In this document: positions 1 to 8,588 of the stretch, piece after piece | How the letters are laid out: each line of letters begins with the position of its first letter | Position numbering within the stretch: the stretch's first letter is position 1 | Source of the DNA: DATCJU01 sp036562635 | GTDB lineage: Bacteria; Actinomycetota; Actinomycetes; Mycobacteriales; Pseudonocardiaceae | DNA length: 64,000 bases | NCBI GenBank assembly: GCA_036562635.1 | Contig: DATCJU010000040.1 | Span: 28,833-92,832 of the forward strand | Direction: 5' to 3' | Program-made: the position numbers and the translations under genes | The notes under the pieces: generated by a model | Databases searched by the model: none | What the model was told of the DNA's origin: nothing | Seen by the model: only the letters and a program-made list of their open reading frames with translations

Positions 1-580
1 TCTGGGCCTCCACGATCCCCGAGGTCGACAGGGTGCCCGAGAACAGGATCACCGCGACGATGGACAGACCCATCGCGATCTCGTAGGAGATCACCTGCGC
101 CGCCGAACGCAGCGATCCCAGCAGCGGGTACGGCGAGCCGGAGGACCATCCGGAGAGCACCACGCCGTAGACGCCGATCGAGGAGCAGGCCAGCACCACC
201 AGCACACCGACCGGCAGGTCGACCAGCTGCAGTGCGGTCCGCTCACCGAAGATCGACACCTCCGGGCCGAGCGGGATGACCGCGAACGCGGTGAACGCCG
301 GGATGGTCGAGATCACCGGGGCGAGGAAGTACACCCACTTGTCCGCCAGGACCGGGCGGATGTCCTCCTTGAACGCCAGCTTCAGACCGTCGGCCAGCGA
401 CTGGAGCAGACCGAACGGGCCGTGCCGGTTCGGACCGACACGGTGCTGCATCCGCGCCACAACCCGGCGTTCCCACCAGATCATGAACAGGGTCATCACG
501 ACCAGGAACGCGAAGATCCCGATGACCTTGATGATGATCAGCCAGAGCGGGTCGTCGGCGAGCAGCTCAGCGGTGCTCAT
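1..580 (-). CDS. nuoH: NADH-quinone oxidoreductase subunit H (partial, C-terminus outside window)
   Basis: Membrane subunit of complex I that joins the peripheral arm to the proton-pumping arm and lines the quinone chamber. About 193 N-terminal residues are visible: a first membrane helix, then the conserved loop with ERRVVARMQHRVGPNRHGP, then LADGLKLAFKED, all hallmarks of NuoH. The ATG at 578-580 overlaps the nuoG stop (ATGA), so translation is probably coupled. The gene continues beyond position 1, where nuoI would be expected next. The visible part is intact. Confidence 0.97.
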   Translation of the reverse strand, partial: MSTAELLADDPLWLIIIKVIGIFAFLVVMTLFMIWWERRVVARMQHRVGPNRHGPFGLLQSLADGLKLAFKEDIRPVLADKWVYFLAPVISTIPAFTAFAVIPLGPEVSIFGERTALQLVDLPVGVLVVLACSSIGVYGVVLSGWSSGSPYPLLGSLRSAAQVISYEIAMGLSIVAVILFSGTLSTSGIVEAQ

Positions 581-3126
581 GCCTCACCTCCGGTCGGGTC
601 GGCGGGAACGGTGCCGGCGGGGCGCACGCTGACCAGCGAGCCGTGTCCCGCGCCCAGGTCACGGCGGACGGAGCAGGGGCCAGAGTTGCCCGGCAGCCAC
701 ACCACGCCGTCCGGCAGGTCCGCCGGTGCGGCGGGCAGGGTGACCGAGCCACGCTCGGTGGACACCTCCACCGGCTGGCCGAACTCCACACCGAGCCGCT
801 GGGCGGTGGCCACCGACATCCGGGCCAGCGCCGGGCGGGCGGTACCGGCCAGGTACGGCTCCCCGTCCTGCATCGAGCCGTTGTCGATGAGCTGTCGCCA
901 GGTGGCCAGCACCGCCTGGCCGGGGCCGGGCTCGGAGACCAGTCGGGTCACCACCTGCCGCGGGGCCTCCGGACGCGGCCCGGTGTACCGGCCGAAGCGG
1001 GCCAGCTCGCCCGCGGCGGCGGCCGGTGTCTGGGTGAACAGGTCGGCGTCCATCTCCACGGCCAGGGTGTCCAGCACCCGGCAGTCGGGCAGGGCGCCGG
1101 TCCCCTCCAGGGTGGTGCGGAACTCGCGGCGGCGGCCCTCCCAGTTCAGGTAGCTGCCCGTCTTCTCCACGGCGGGAGCCACCGGCAGCACCACGTCGGC
1201 GTGCCGGGTGACCGCGCTGGCCCGCAGCTCCAGGCTCACCACGAAACCGGCCTGCTGCAGGGCCTGTTCGGCCAGCTCCGGGTCCGGCAGGTCGGCCGGG
1301 TCCACACCGGCGACGACCAGGCCGGCGAGCTCGCCGGACGCGGCGGCGGACAGGATGCCGGAGGTGTCGCGACCCGGCTCGGCGGGCAGCGTCCCCTCGG
1401 GCAGTCCCCACAGCCGCTCCACCTCGGCGCGGGCCTCGGCGTCGGTCACCGGACGACCCGCGGGCAGCAGGGTCGGCACCGCACCGGCCTCCAGCGCGCC
1501 ACGCTCACCGGCGCGCCGCGGCACCCAGGCCACCCGGGCGCCGGTGGCGTCGGCCAGCCGGGCCACCGCGGAGAACAGGCCCGGGACCTCGGCGGCCCGC
1601 TCGCCGACCAGCACCACGGCACCGGGCTGACGCAGTGCCTCCGCCACGTCGGCCCCGTCGGGGTGGTTGACCAGCGCCTCGACCGCGGCGGCCTCCCCAC
1701 CGGGCACGCAGGCCAGCAGGGCCCCGCCGGTCGGGCGGCTGTTCGGGCCGAGCTGCTTGGTGGTCTTCTCCACGCCCGGGGTGGTCCACTGGCCGAGGTG
1801 GAACACCTTCGTGCCGCGCTTGCGGGCGGCCTTGCGCAGCCGCAGGAAGACGATCGGCGACTCCTCCTCCGGCTCGAAGGCCACGCACAGCACCGCCGGG
1901 GCGGCCTCCAGGTCGGCGTAGGTCACGCCGCCGTCGTCCGGGGAGGTGCCCACCACACGCGCGGCCAGGAACTCCAGCTCCTCGGCCGAGTGCGGGCGGG
2001 CCCGGAAGTCGATGTCGTTGGTGCGCAGGGCGACCCGGGCGAACTTGGCGTAGGCGTAGGCGTCCTCGACGGTGAGCCGACCACCGGTGAGCACGCCGAC
2101 CCCGCCGGCCTCCCGTGCCGCCAGCAGGCCCTCCGCCGCCTTCTGCAGCGCCTCGGTCCAGGAGCTCTCCCGCAGCTCACCGGTCTCCTCGTCCCGGACC
2201 ATCGGGCGCAGCAGCCGGTCGGCGGCGGTGGCGTAGGTGAACGCGAAGCGGCCCTTGTCGCAGTTCCACTCCTCGTTGACCTCCATGTCCGCCCCGGCGA
2301 GCCGGCGCATGACCTTGCCGCGCCGCCAGTCGGTGCGCTGGGCGCACCCGGAGGCGCAGTGCTCGCACACACTCGGGGTGGACATCAGGTCGAACGGACG
2401 GGCGCGGAACCGGTAGGCGGCGCTGGTGAGCGCGCCGACCGGGCAGATCTGGATGGTGTTGCCGGAGAAGTAGCTCTGCTCCGGCTCCTTGCTGCCGCCC
2501 TCGACCTCGGCGGTCGCCGCGGTACCGATCTGCTGCAGTGCACCGCGCTCCAGCAGGTCCAGGAACCGGTCGCCGGCGATCTCCTTGGCGAACCGGGTGC
2601 AGCGCTGGCAGAGCACGCAGCGCTCCCGGTCCAGCAGCACCTGGCTGGTGATGGAGATCGGCTTCGGGTAGACCCGCTTACGCTCCCGGAACCGGGAGTC
2701 AGCCCGGCCGTGCTTGAGCGCCTGGTTCTGCAGCGGGCACTCGCCGCCCTTGTCGCAGATCGGGCAGTCGAGCGGGTGGTTGATCAGCAGCAGCTCCATC
2801 ACGCCCTGCTGGGCCTTGTCGGCCACCGGCGAGGTGTACTGCGTCCGGACCACCATGCCGTCCGCCACGGTGAGCGTGCAGGAGGCCTGCGGCTTCGGCA
2901 TCGGCCGCCCGCCCATCTCCACCTCGACCAGGCACTGGCGGCAGGCGCCGGCCGGGTCCAGCAGCGGGTGGTCGCAGAAGCGGGGGATCACGATGCCCAG
3001 CCGCTCCGCGGTGCGGATCACCAGTTCGCCCTTGGGCGCGACGACCTCGATGCCGTCGATGGTGAGCCGGACGTGCCCCTCGGGGACCGGGGGAGCCTCG
3101 GTCTTCTTGTCGGGTGCGACGGTCAT
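577..3126 (-). CDS. nuoG: NADH-quinone oxidoreductase subunit G
   Basis: Large iron-sulphur subunit of the complex I peripheral arm, about 849 residues. The N-terminal 2Fe-2S ferredoxin domain has CDHPLLDPAGACRQCLVEVE. It is followed by the His/Cys region CPICDKGGECPLQ, two further 4Fe-4S sites around CVLCQRCTRF and CPVGAL, and the CEHCASGC motif that opens the molybdopterin-oxidoreductase-like domain. I chose the ATG at 3124-3126 (protein MTVAPDKK), 38 bases after the nuoF stop; the frame stays open further upstream, but that would run into nuoF. A weakly conserved C-terminal third is typical of actinobacterial NuoG. Confidence 0.96.
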   Translation of the reverse strand: MTVAPDKKTEAPPVPEGHVRLTIDGIEVVAPKGELVIRTAERLGIVIPRFCDHPLLDPAGACRQCLVEVEMGGRPMPKPQASCTLTVADGMVVRTQYTSPVADKAQQGVMELLLINHPLDCPICDKGGECPLQNQALKHGRADSRFRERKRVYPKPISITSQVLLDRERCVLCQRCTRFAKEIAGDRFLDLLERGALQQIGTAATAEVEGGSKEPEQSYFSGNTIQICPVGALTSAAYRFRARPFDLMSTPSVCEHCASGCAQRTDWRRGKVMRRLAGADMEVNEEWNCDKGRFAFTYATAADRLLRPMVRDEETGELRESSWTEALQKAAEGLLAAREAGGVGVLTGGRLTVEDAYAYAKFARVALRTNDIDFRARPHSAEELEFLAARVVGTSPDDGGVTYADLEAAPAVLCVAFEPEEESPIVFLRLRKAARKRGTKVFHLGQWTTPGVEKTTKQLGPNSRPTGGALLACVPGGEAAAVEALVNHPDGADVAEALRQPGAVVLVGERAAEVPGLFSAVARLADATGARVAWVPRRAGERGALEAGAVPTLLPAGRPVTDAEARAEVERLWGLPEGTLPAEPGRDTSGILSAAASGELAGLVVAGVDPADLPDPELAEQALQQAGFVVSLELRASAVTRHADVVLPVAPAVEKTGSYLNWEGRRREFRTTLEGTGALPDCRVLDTLAVEMDADLFTQTPAAAAGELARFGRYTGPRPEAPRQVVTRLVSEPGPGQAVLATWRQLIDNGSMQDGEPYLAGTARPALARMSVATAQRLGVEFGQPVEVSTERGSVTLPAAPADLPDGVVWLPGNSGPCSVRRDLGAGHGSLVSVRPAGTVPADPTGGEA

Positions 3127-3163
3127 GATTCCGCCTCCGCGGTCAGGAGTACGTCGACGGGCA

Positions 3164-4474
3164 TCAGTGCGCTCCTGCCAGTGCCTGCTGGGCCCCGGTC
3201 CGCTGGGCGTTGCGCTCGCACAGCTCCAGGAACTCGTGCTTGAAGTACTTGATCGCGCTGGTGATGGGGCTGGTGGCACCGTCGCCGAGCGCACAGAACG
3301 AGCGGCCGAGGATGTTGTCGCAGATGTCCAGCAACGTGTCGATGTCCTCGGGGGTGCCCTCGCCGCGCACCATGCGCTGCAGGATCTGCACCAACCAGTA
3401 GGTGCCCTCCCGGCACGGGGTGCACTTGCCGCAGGACTCGTGCTTGTAGAACTCGGTCCACTTCATCACGGCCCACGGCACCGACACCGTCTCGTTGAAC
3501 ACCTGCACGGCGGTGGTGCCCAGCATCGACCCGGCCGCGGCCGCACCCTCGAAGTCCAGCGGGACGTCCAGGTGCTCGGCGGTGAAGATCGGCGTGGACG
3601 AGCCACCCGGCGTCCAGAACTTCAGCGGGATGCCGTCCTTCATCCCACCGGCCATCTCCAGCAGCTCCCGCAGGGTGATGCCCAGCGGGGCCTCGTACTG
3701 GCCGGGCCGCTCCACGTGCCCGGAGATCGAGTAGATCTTCGGGCCGGGCGACTTCTCGGTGCCCATGGAGCGGAACCACGCCGCACCACCGTTGACGATG
3801 TAGGGCACCGACGCGATGGTCTCCACGTTGTTGACCACCGTCGGCGAGGCGTACAGGCCCGCGGTGGCCGGGAACGGCGGCTTGAGCCGCGGCTGGCCCC
3901 GCCGGCCCTCCAGCGAGTCCAGCAGTGCGGTCTCCTCGCCGCAGATGTAGGCACCGGCGCCCGCGTGTACGACCACGTCCAGGTCGAAGCCCGAACCGAG
4001 GATGTTCTTCCCCAGGTAGCCGGCCTGGTAGGCCTCGCGGATCGCCGCGTTGAGCCGCCGGATGCAGTGCAGCACCTCGCCGCGCACGTAGATGGCGGCG
4101 AAGTTCGCCCGGATCGCGTACGAGGCGATGATGATCCCCTCGATCAGCGAGTGCGGGTCCGCCATCATCAGCGGCACGTCCTTGCAGGTGCCCGGCTCGC
4201 CCTCGTCGGCGTTGACCACCAGGTAGTGCGGCTTGCCGTCGTTCTGCGGGATGAACCCCCACTTCAGGCCGGTGGGGAAGCCCGCGCCACCGCGGCCGCG
4301 CAGCCCGGAGTCCTTGATCAGCTGGATGATCCGGTCGGGGTGGACGGCCAGCGCCTTGCGCAGCGCCGTGTACCCCTCCAGCTGCTCGTAGGTGCGCAGC
4401 GTCCAGGACCGCGGGGACAGCCAGCGCCGGGTGAGGACCGGGGTCAAGGTGCGGTTCTGCTCGTTCACCGACAT
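3164..4474 (-). CDS. nuoF: NADH-quinone oxidoreductase subunit F
   Basis: NADH-oxidising, FMN-binding subunit of complex I, 436 residues. It shows the FMN/NADH glycine-rich motif RGRGGAGFPTGLKW, NADEGEPGTCKD, and the 4Fe-4S motif ESCGKCTPCREGTYW with a later C in RSFCALGDGA. The start is the ATG at 4472-4474 (MSVNEQNRTL), 7 bases after the nuoE stop with AGAAGTGAGGG ahead of it. It lies in the nuoA-H operon between nuoE and nuoG, the standard order. Confidence 0.97.
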   Translation of the reverse strand: MSVNEQNRTLTPVLTRRWLSPRSWTLRTYEQLEGYTALRKALAVHPDRIIQLIKDSGLRGRGGAGFPTGLKWGFIPQNDGKPHYLVVNADEGEPGTCKDVPLMMADPHSLIEGIIIASYAIRANFAAIYVRGEVLHCIRRLNAAIREAYQAGYLGKNILGSGFDLDVVVHAGAGAYICGEETALLDSLEGRRGQPRLKPPFPATAGLYASPTVVNNVETIASVPYIVNGGAAWFRSMGTEKSPGPKIYSISGHVERPGQYEAPLGITLRELLEMAGGMKDGIPLKFWTPGGSSTPIFTAEHLDVPLDFEGAAAAGSMLGTTAVQVFNETVSVPWAVMKWTEFYKHESCGKCTPCREGTYWLVQILQRMVRGEGTPEDIDTLLDICDNILGRSFCALGDGATSPITSAIKYFKHEFLELCERNAQRTGAQQALAGAH

Positions 4475-4481
4475 GTCGCCC

Positions 4482-5270
4482 TCACTTCTTCTCCGGCAGA
4501 TCGGGCAGGGGGGCGTCGTCCGGCATGGGCGGCGCCGTCCAGCCCCGCTCATTGGCCAGCCGAGCCCCGCGCAGCGTCTCCTCGGTGGCCGAGGGACCGT
4601 TCACCGCGTCCTCGAAGGACACCGAGACGTCGTCGAAGAACCCGGCGAGCTGCAGCTCGGCCTCGCGGAAGCTGGTCAGCGGGGCACCCCGCGTGGGCTG
4701 CGGCTTCTCCCCGCGCTGCAGCGCCTTGACCAGTTCCAGGGCGGACTCGGGGGTCTGCTTGTCGAAGAACTCGTAGTTCACCTGCAGCACCGGGGCCAGG
4801 TCGCAGGCGGCCAGGCACTCGGCGTGCTCCAGGGTGATCGAGCCGGGAGCGCCGGGTTCACCGGCGGTCTCCTCGTGCCCCAGCGGCCGCCCGTCCTCAC
4901 CCAGGTGCTCGGCCAGCTTCTGGTAGATGGCGTCCCCGCCCAGGGCCGCGCACAGCGTGTTGGTGCACACGCTGACCAGGTGCTCGCCGCAGGGCCGGCG
5001 CTTGTACATGGTGTAGAAGGTGGCGACCGCGCTGACCTCGGCGACGGTCAGGTCCAGCTGCTCGGCGCAGAACTGGACGCCGGCCTGGCTCACGTAGCCC
5101 TCGACCGACTGCACCAGGTGCAGCATCGGCAGCAGCGCCGACCGGGACTGCGGGTACCGGGCGATGATCTGCTTCGCCTTGTCCCGGATGTCGTCGCCGA
5201 AGATCTCCTCGGTCGAGCGCACGGCGCCGCCGTCCGCGCCCTTCACCGTCTGCTCGCTGTGCTCAGCCAT
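4482..5270 (-). CDS. nuoE: NADH-quinone oxidoreductase subunit E
   Basis: Thioredoxin-fold 2Fe-2S subunit of complex I, 262 residues. The cluster ligands appear as VCTNTLC (C-x4-C) and CLAAC (C-x3-C), preceded by the helical region IIARYPQSRSALLPML. The ATG at 5268-5270 shares one base with the nuoD stop (TGATG), indicating coupling. The C-terminal extension of about 70 residues (QRGEKPQPTRGAPLTSF onward, rich in D, E and P) is usual for actinobacteria and longer than in E. coli. Confidence 0.96.
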   Translation of the reverse strand: MAEHSEQTVKGADGGAVRSTEEIFGDDIRDKAKQIIARYPQSRSALLPMLHLVQSVEGYVSQAGVQFCAEQLDLTVAEVSAVATFYTMYKRRPCGEHLVSVCTNTLCAALGGDAIYQKLAEHLGEDGRPLGHEETAGEPGAPGSITLEHAECLAACDLAPVLQVNYEFFDKQTPESALELVKALQRGEKPQPTRGAPLTSFREAELQLAGFFDDVSVSFEDAVNGPSATEETLRGARLANERGWTAPPMPDDAPLPDLPEKK

Positions 5271-6598
5271 CAGCGGTCCACACCACCCATCACCGGGTCG
5301 ATGGACGCCACCGCGGCGATGACGTCCGCCACCATGCCGCCCTCGCACATCGCCGGCATCGTCTGCAGGTTCACGAAGCTGGGCTCGCGGACGTGCACCC
5401 GCAGGGGTCGGGTGCCACCGTCGGAGACCAGGTGGTAACCGAGCTCGCCACGCGGCGACTCCACGGGGACGTAGACCTGGCCGGGCGGTACCTCGAAGCC
5501 CTCGGTCACCAGCTTGAAGTGGTGGATCAGGGCCTCCATCGACTGGCCCATGATCTTGCGCACGTGCTCCAGCGAGTTGCCCATGCCGTCCGGGCCGATG
5601 GACAGCTGCGCCGGCCAGGCGATCTTGGCGTCCTCCACCATGACCGGGCCCGGCTCGAGCTTGTCCAGGCACTGGCGGATGATCCGCAGCGACTGGTGGA
5701 TCTCCTCCAGCCGGATCAGGTAGCGGGCGTAGCAGTCCGCGTCGGTCGACGTGGGGACGTCGAACTCGTACTCCTCGTACCCGCAGTACGGCTCGACCTT
5801 GCGCAGGTCCCAGGGCAGGCCGGCCGACCGCAGGATCGGGCCGGTCGCACCGAGCTGGATGCAGCCGTCCAGCGGCAGGTAGCCGATGCCCTGGAGCCGC
5901 TGCTTCCAGATCGGCTGCCCGGTGAGCAGCTTGTCGTACTCGGGCAGCCGGGAGTCCATCACCTTGACGAACTGGAGGATGCGCTCCTCGTAGCCCTCGG
6001 GCAGGTCCTGGGCCACGCCACCGGGCCGGATGAACGCGTGGTTCATCCGCAGACCGGTGATGAACTCCAGCAGGTGCAGGACCTCCTCACGCTCACGGAA
6101 GCCCGCGGTCATCGCGGTGAGCGCGCCCAGCTCCATACCACCGGTGGCCAGGGCGACCAGGTGCGAGCCGATGCGGTTGATCTCCATCAGCAGCACCCGG
6201 ATCACCTGGGCGCGCCGCGGCGCGGTGATGCCGAGCAGCTTCTCCACCGCCAGGCAGTAGGCGGCCTCGTTGAACAGCGGCGCCAGGTAGTCCATGCGCG
6301 TCACGAAGGTGACGCCCTGGGTCCAGGTCCGGTACTCGCAGTTCTTCTCGATACCGGTGTGCAGGTACCCGATGACCGAGCGGGCCTGGGTGACGGTCTC
6401 CCCCTCCAGCTCCAGCACCAGCCGGAGCACACCGTGCGTCGAGGGGTGCTGCGGACCCAGGTTGATGATGATCCGCTCGTCGTTGGTGGCGTCCTCCAGG
6501 ACGGTGTTCCAGTCCCCACCGGTGACGGTGTAGACCCGGCCCTCCGTGGTCTCCCGCGAGCTGGCGGCGTACGGGTCGCCGTGGTTCTCGGTGCTCAT
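5270..6598 (-). CDS. nuoD: NADH-quinone oxidoreductase subunit D
   Basis: 49 kDa subunit of complex I forming the quinone site with NuoB, 442 residues. It has the signature GPQHPSTHGVLR near the N-terminus, and ERILQFVKVMDSRLPEYDKL and SPRGELGYHL further on. I prefer the ATG at 6596-6598 because CAGGAG sits six to seven bases upstream. An in-frame GTG at 6638-6640, overlapping the nuoC stop as GTGA, would add 14 residues and is the alternative. The C-terminus ends GGVDR, as is typical. Confidence 0.96.
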   Translation of the reverse strand: MSTENHGDPYAASSRETTEGRVYTVTGGDWNTVLEDATNDERIIINLGPQHPSTHGVLRLVLELEGETVTQARSVIGYLHTGIEKNCEYRTWTQGVTFVTRMDYLAPLFNEAAYCLAVEKLLGITAPRRAQVIRVLLMEINRIGSHLVALATGGMELGALTAMTAGFREREEVLHLLEFITGLRMNHAFIRPGGVAQDLPEGYEERILQFVKVMDSRLPEYDKLLTGQPIWKQRLQGIGYLPLDGCIQLGATGPILRSAGLPWDLRKVEPYCGYEEYEFDVPTSTDADCYARYLIRLEEIHQSLRIIRQCLDKLEPGPVMVEDAKIAWPAQLSIGPDGMGNSLEHVRKIMGQSMEALIHHFKLVTEGFEVPPGQVYVPVESPRGELGYHLVSDGGTRPLRVHVREPSFVNLQTMPAMCEGGMVADVIAAVASIDPVMGGVDR

Positions 6599-6636
6599 AT
6601 CGCGCTCCTGAGCGACTCGGGGTCCGGTGCCAGTGC

Positions 6637-7482
6637 TCACGAGTACGCCCTCCGCTGGTCCGGGGGCGGGATCTCCGCGCCCTTGTACTCCACCGGGATG
6701 CCGCCGAGCGGGTAGTCCTTGCGCTGGGGGTGACCGTCCCAGTCGTCCGGCATGAGGATCCGGGTGAGGGCGGGGTGACCGTCGTAGACGATCCCGAACA
6801 TGTCCCAGGCCTCGCGCTCGTGCCAGTCGGCGGTCGGGTAGACCGACACGATGCTGGGCACGTGCGGGTCGTCGACGTCGACGCAGACCTCCAGGCGGAT
6901 CCGCCGCCGGTAGGTCATCGAGGTCAGGTGGTAGACCGAGTGCAGCCGCTGCGGCACCTCGGGGCCGTAGTCGACACCGGAGACGGAGCTGCACAGCTCG
7001 AAGCGCAGCGCCGGGTCGTCCCGCAGCACCCGGCACAGGTCGACCAGGTGTTCGCGGCGTACGTAGAAGGTGATCTCACCGCGGTCGATGGTGATCTGCT
7101 GGATCGCGGAGGCGGGGATCCCGTTCTCGGCCATGGCGGCGGAGAACTCGTCCACGAACTCGTCGAACCAGCCACCGAAGGGACGCTCCGCGGGAGGCGG
7201 GCTGTACGCCGGGAGCTGGAGTCCGCCGTACCCGGTGGTGTCGCCGGAGTCCTGCACCCGGAACATGCCCTTGCGCGGACGGCCGGCGATCACCGGGGTG
7301 TGCTGCTCCGGGGTCGGCTGGCCGTTCGAGGGCTGGTGGTCGGCCGGAGCCGGCAGGTTGGCGTCCGGCTCCAGGCCCTCGGCCGGGCGGGCCGACTCGG
7401 AGTGCGGCTGGCCCGCGGGCGGGTTGGAGGACTGGGCCGGAGGAGTGCCGCCTTTGCCGTTCTGGTCGCTCATGGCGCTCAC
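6637..7482 (-). CDS. nuoC: NADH-quinone oxidoreductase subunit C
   Basis: 30 kDa subunit of complex I, 281 residues. The conserved core is in the C-terminal half: LTSMTYRRRIRLEV, REAWDMFGIVYDGHPALTRI and DWDGHPQRKDYPLG. The first 80 or so residues are a proline-, glycine- and polar-rich tail seen in actinobacterial NuoC. The GTG at 7480-7482 overlaps the nuoB stop (GTGA); an ATG three codons in (7471-7473) is an equally possible start. Confidence 0.95.
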   Translation of the reverse strand: MSAMSDQNGKGGTPPAQSSNPPAGQPHSESARPAEGLEPDANLPAPADHQPSNGQPTPEQHTPVIAGRPRKGMFRVQDSGDTTGYGGLQLPAYSPPPAERPFGGWFDEFVDEFSAAMAENGIPASAIQQITIDRGEITFYVRREHLVDLCRVLRDDPALRFELCSSVSGVDYGPEVPQRLHSVYHLTSMTYRRRIRLEVCVDVDDPHVPSIVSVYPTADWHEREAWDMFGIVYDGHPALTRILMPDDWDGHPQRKDYPLGGIPVEYKGAEIPPPDQRRAYS

Positions 7483-8033
7483 TTCTTCTTCCTGGCGTAC
7501 CGAACCGAGGACGGGATCAGCTCGGTGCGCTCACCGCGCTCGGCCTTCAGCGCGGCCCGCTTGGGCCCGAGCGGCTCGTCCATGATCTTGGCGTGGATCT
7601 TGAGGATCGCGTCCATCAGCATCTCCGGGCGCGGCGGGCAGCCCGGGAGGTACATGTCGACCGGGACGATGTGGTCCACGCCCTGCACGACGGCGTAGTT
7701 GTTGAACATGCCGCCGGAGGAGGCACACACGCCCATGGCGAGCACCCAGCGGGGCTCGGGCATCTGGTCGTAGATCTGCCGGAGCACCGGGGCCATCTTC
7801 TGCGTGACCCGCCCGGCGACGATCATCAGGTCGGCCTGCCGCGGCGAGGCCCGGAAGACCTCCATACCGAACCGGGCCAGGTCGTAGCGCGGCGCACCGG
7901 TGGTCATCATCTCGATCGCACAGCAGGCCAGGCCGAAGGTGGCCGGCCACAGCGAGGCCTTGCGAGTCCAGTTGACCAGCTTCTCCACGCTGGCCAGCAG
8001 GATGCCGTTCGGCAGCTTCTCCTCGAGCCCCAT
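7479..8033 (-). CDS. nuoB: NADH-quinone oxidoreductase subunit B
   Basis: Carries the terminal 4Fe-4S cluster N2 that passes electrons to quinone, 184 residues. Ligands are visible in GLACCAIEMM (tandem Cys), VCASSGGMFNNYA and LPGCPPRPE. The basic tail RYARKKK closes the protein. The start ATG at 8031-8033 follows the nuoA stop by 12 bases with a GAGAGGGGG purine tract as ribosome site. Length and order match the family. Confidence 0.97.
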   Translation of the reverse strand: MGLEEKLPNGILLASVEKLVNWTRKASLWPATFGLACCAIEMMTTGAPRYDLARFGMEVFRASPRQADLMIVAGRVTQKMAPVLRQIYDQMPEPRWVLAMGVCASSGGMFNNYAVVQGVDHIVPVDMYLPGCPPRPEMLMDAILKIHAKIMDEPLGPKRAALKAERGERTELIPSSVRYARKKK

Positions 8034-8045
8034 CGCGGCCCCCTC

Positions 8046-8444
8046 TCAGTTCCAGTCCAGGCCGCCGCGCCGCCACACGTAGGCGTAGGCGAAACCGACA
8101 GTGATCATGAACAGGGCGATCTCGACCAGGCCGAACAGTCCGAGCGCGTCCGCCGAGACCGCGAACGGGTAGAGGAAGACCATCTCGATGTCGAACAGGA
8201 TGAACAACATCGCGGTCAGGTAGTAGGCGACCGGCATACGGCCGCCGCCCACCACCGGCTGGGGCGAGGGTTCGATCCCGCACTCGTAGGCGTCGAGCTT
8301 GGCCTTGTTGTACCGGCGTGGGCCGACGAGGGGGGCGATGACCACGGAGAACACCGCGAACCCCGCAGCCAGCACGAACAGCAGCACCAGGGGGAGGTAG
8401 GCCCCGAGCGCGGAGGTTGACTCCGCAGCGTCGATCGTCTGCAC
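8046..8444 (-). CDS. nuoA: NADH-quinone oxidoreductase subunit A
   Basis: Small membrane subunit of complex I with three helices, 132 residues. KLDAYECGIEP is the conserved cytoplasmic loop that contacts the quinone site; YYLTAMLFILFDIEMVFLYP and FAYAYVWRRGGLDW are further signatures. I chose the GTG at 8442-8444 because AGAGGAAAGGACGG precedes it and the length then matches relatives of about 128 residues; an ATG at 8472-8474 would add ten residues. It is the first gene of the nuo operon, with regulatory sites at 8541-8588. Confidence 0.94.
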   Translation of the reverse strand: MQTIDAAESTSALGAYLPLVLLFVLAAGFAVFSVVIAPLVGPRRYNKAKLDAYECGIEPSPQPVVGGGRMPVAYYLTAMLFILFDIEMVFLYPFAVSADALGLFGLVEIALFMITVGFAYAYVWRRGGLDWN

Positions 8445-8540
8445 GGTCGGTCCGCCGTCCTTTCCTCTCCGCATCCGCGACAGGCGCCTTGATCGCCGTC
8501 CGCGCGGCACCCTAGGCGGGTCGGCCGCCGGCGGAGGCAC

Positions 8541-8556
8541 TCAGGCTTGCCTTACC
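8541..8556. promoter_or_regulatory. Iron-box-like (DtxR/IdeR family) site upstream of nuoA
   Basis: TCAGGCTTGCCTTACC contains the palindromic core AGGCTTGCCT. Read on the minus strand it matches 12 of 16 positions of the core of the actinobacterial iron-regulator consensus TTAGGTTAGGCTAACCTAA. It lies about 100 bp upstream of the nuoA start and 15 bp from the Rex-type operator. Functional assignment is inference from the motif. Confidence 0.4.
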
Positions 8557-8570
8557 GGCCGGTTCCCAGC

Positions 8571-8588
8571 TTGTGAACTAGTTCACGA
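8571..8588. promoter_or_regulatory. Rex-type operator upstream of nuoA
   Basis: TTGTGAACTAGTTCACGA contains a perfect 14-bp palindrome (GTGAACTAGTTCAC, 8573-8586) and matches the Rex operator pattern TTGTGAANNNNTTCACAA at 13 of 14 fixed positions. It is 127 bp upstream of the nuoA GTG. In Streptomyces coelicolor, Rex binds such sites ahead of nuo, rex-hem and cyd genes, and rex lies in this window at 56203-57177. Confidence 0.75.

Noticed and set aside
643..3243. Open frame of 866 codons on the plus strand opposite nuoG
   Set aside because: Same shadow effect; nuoG has all expected iron-sulphur motifs.
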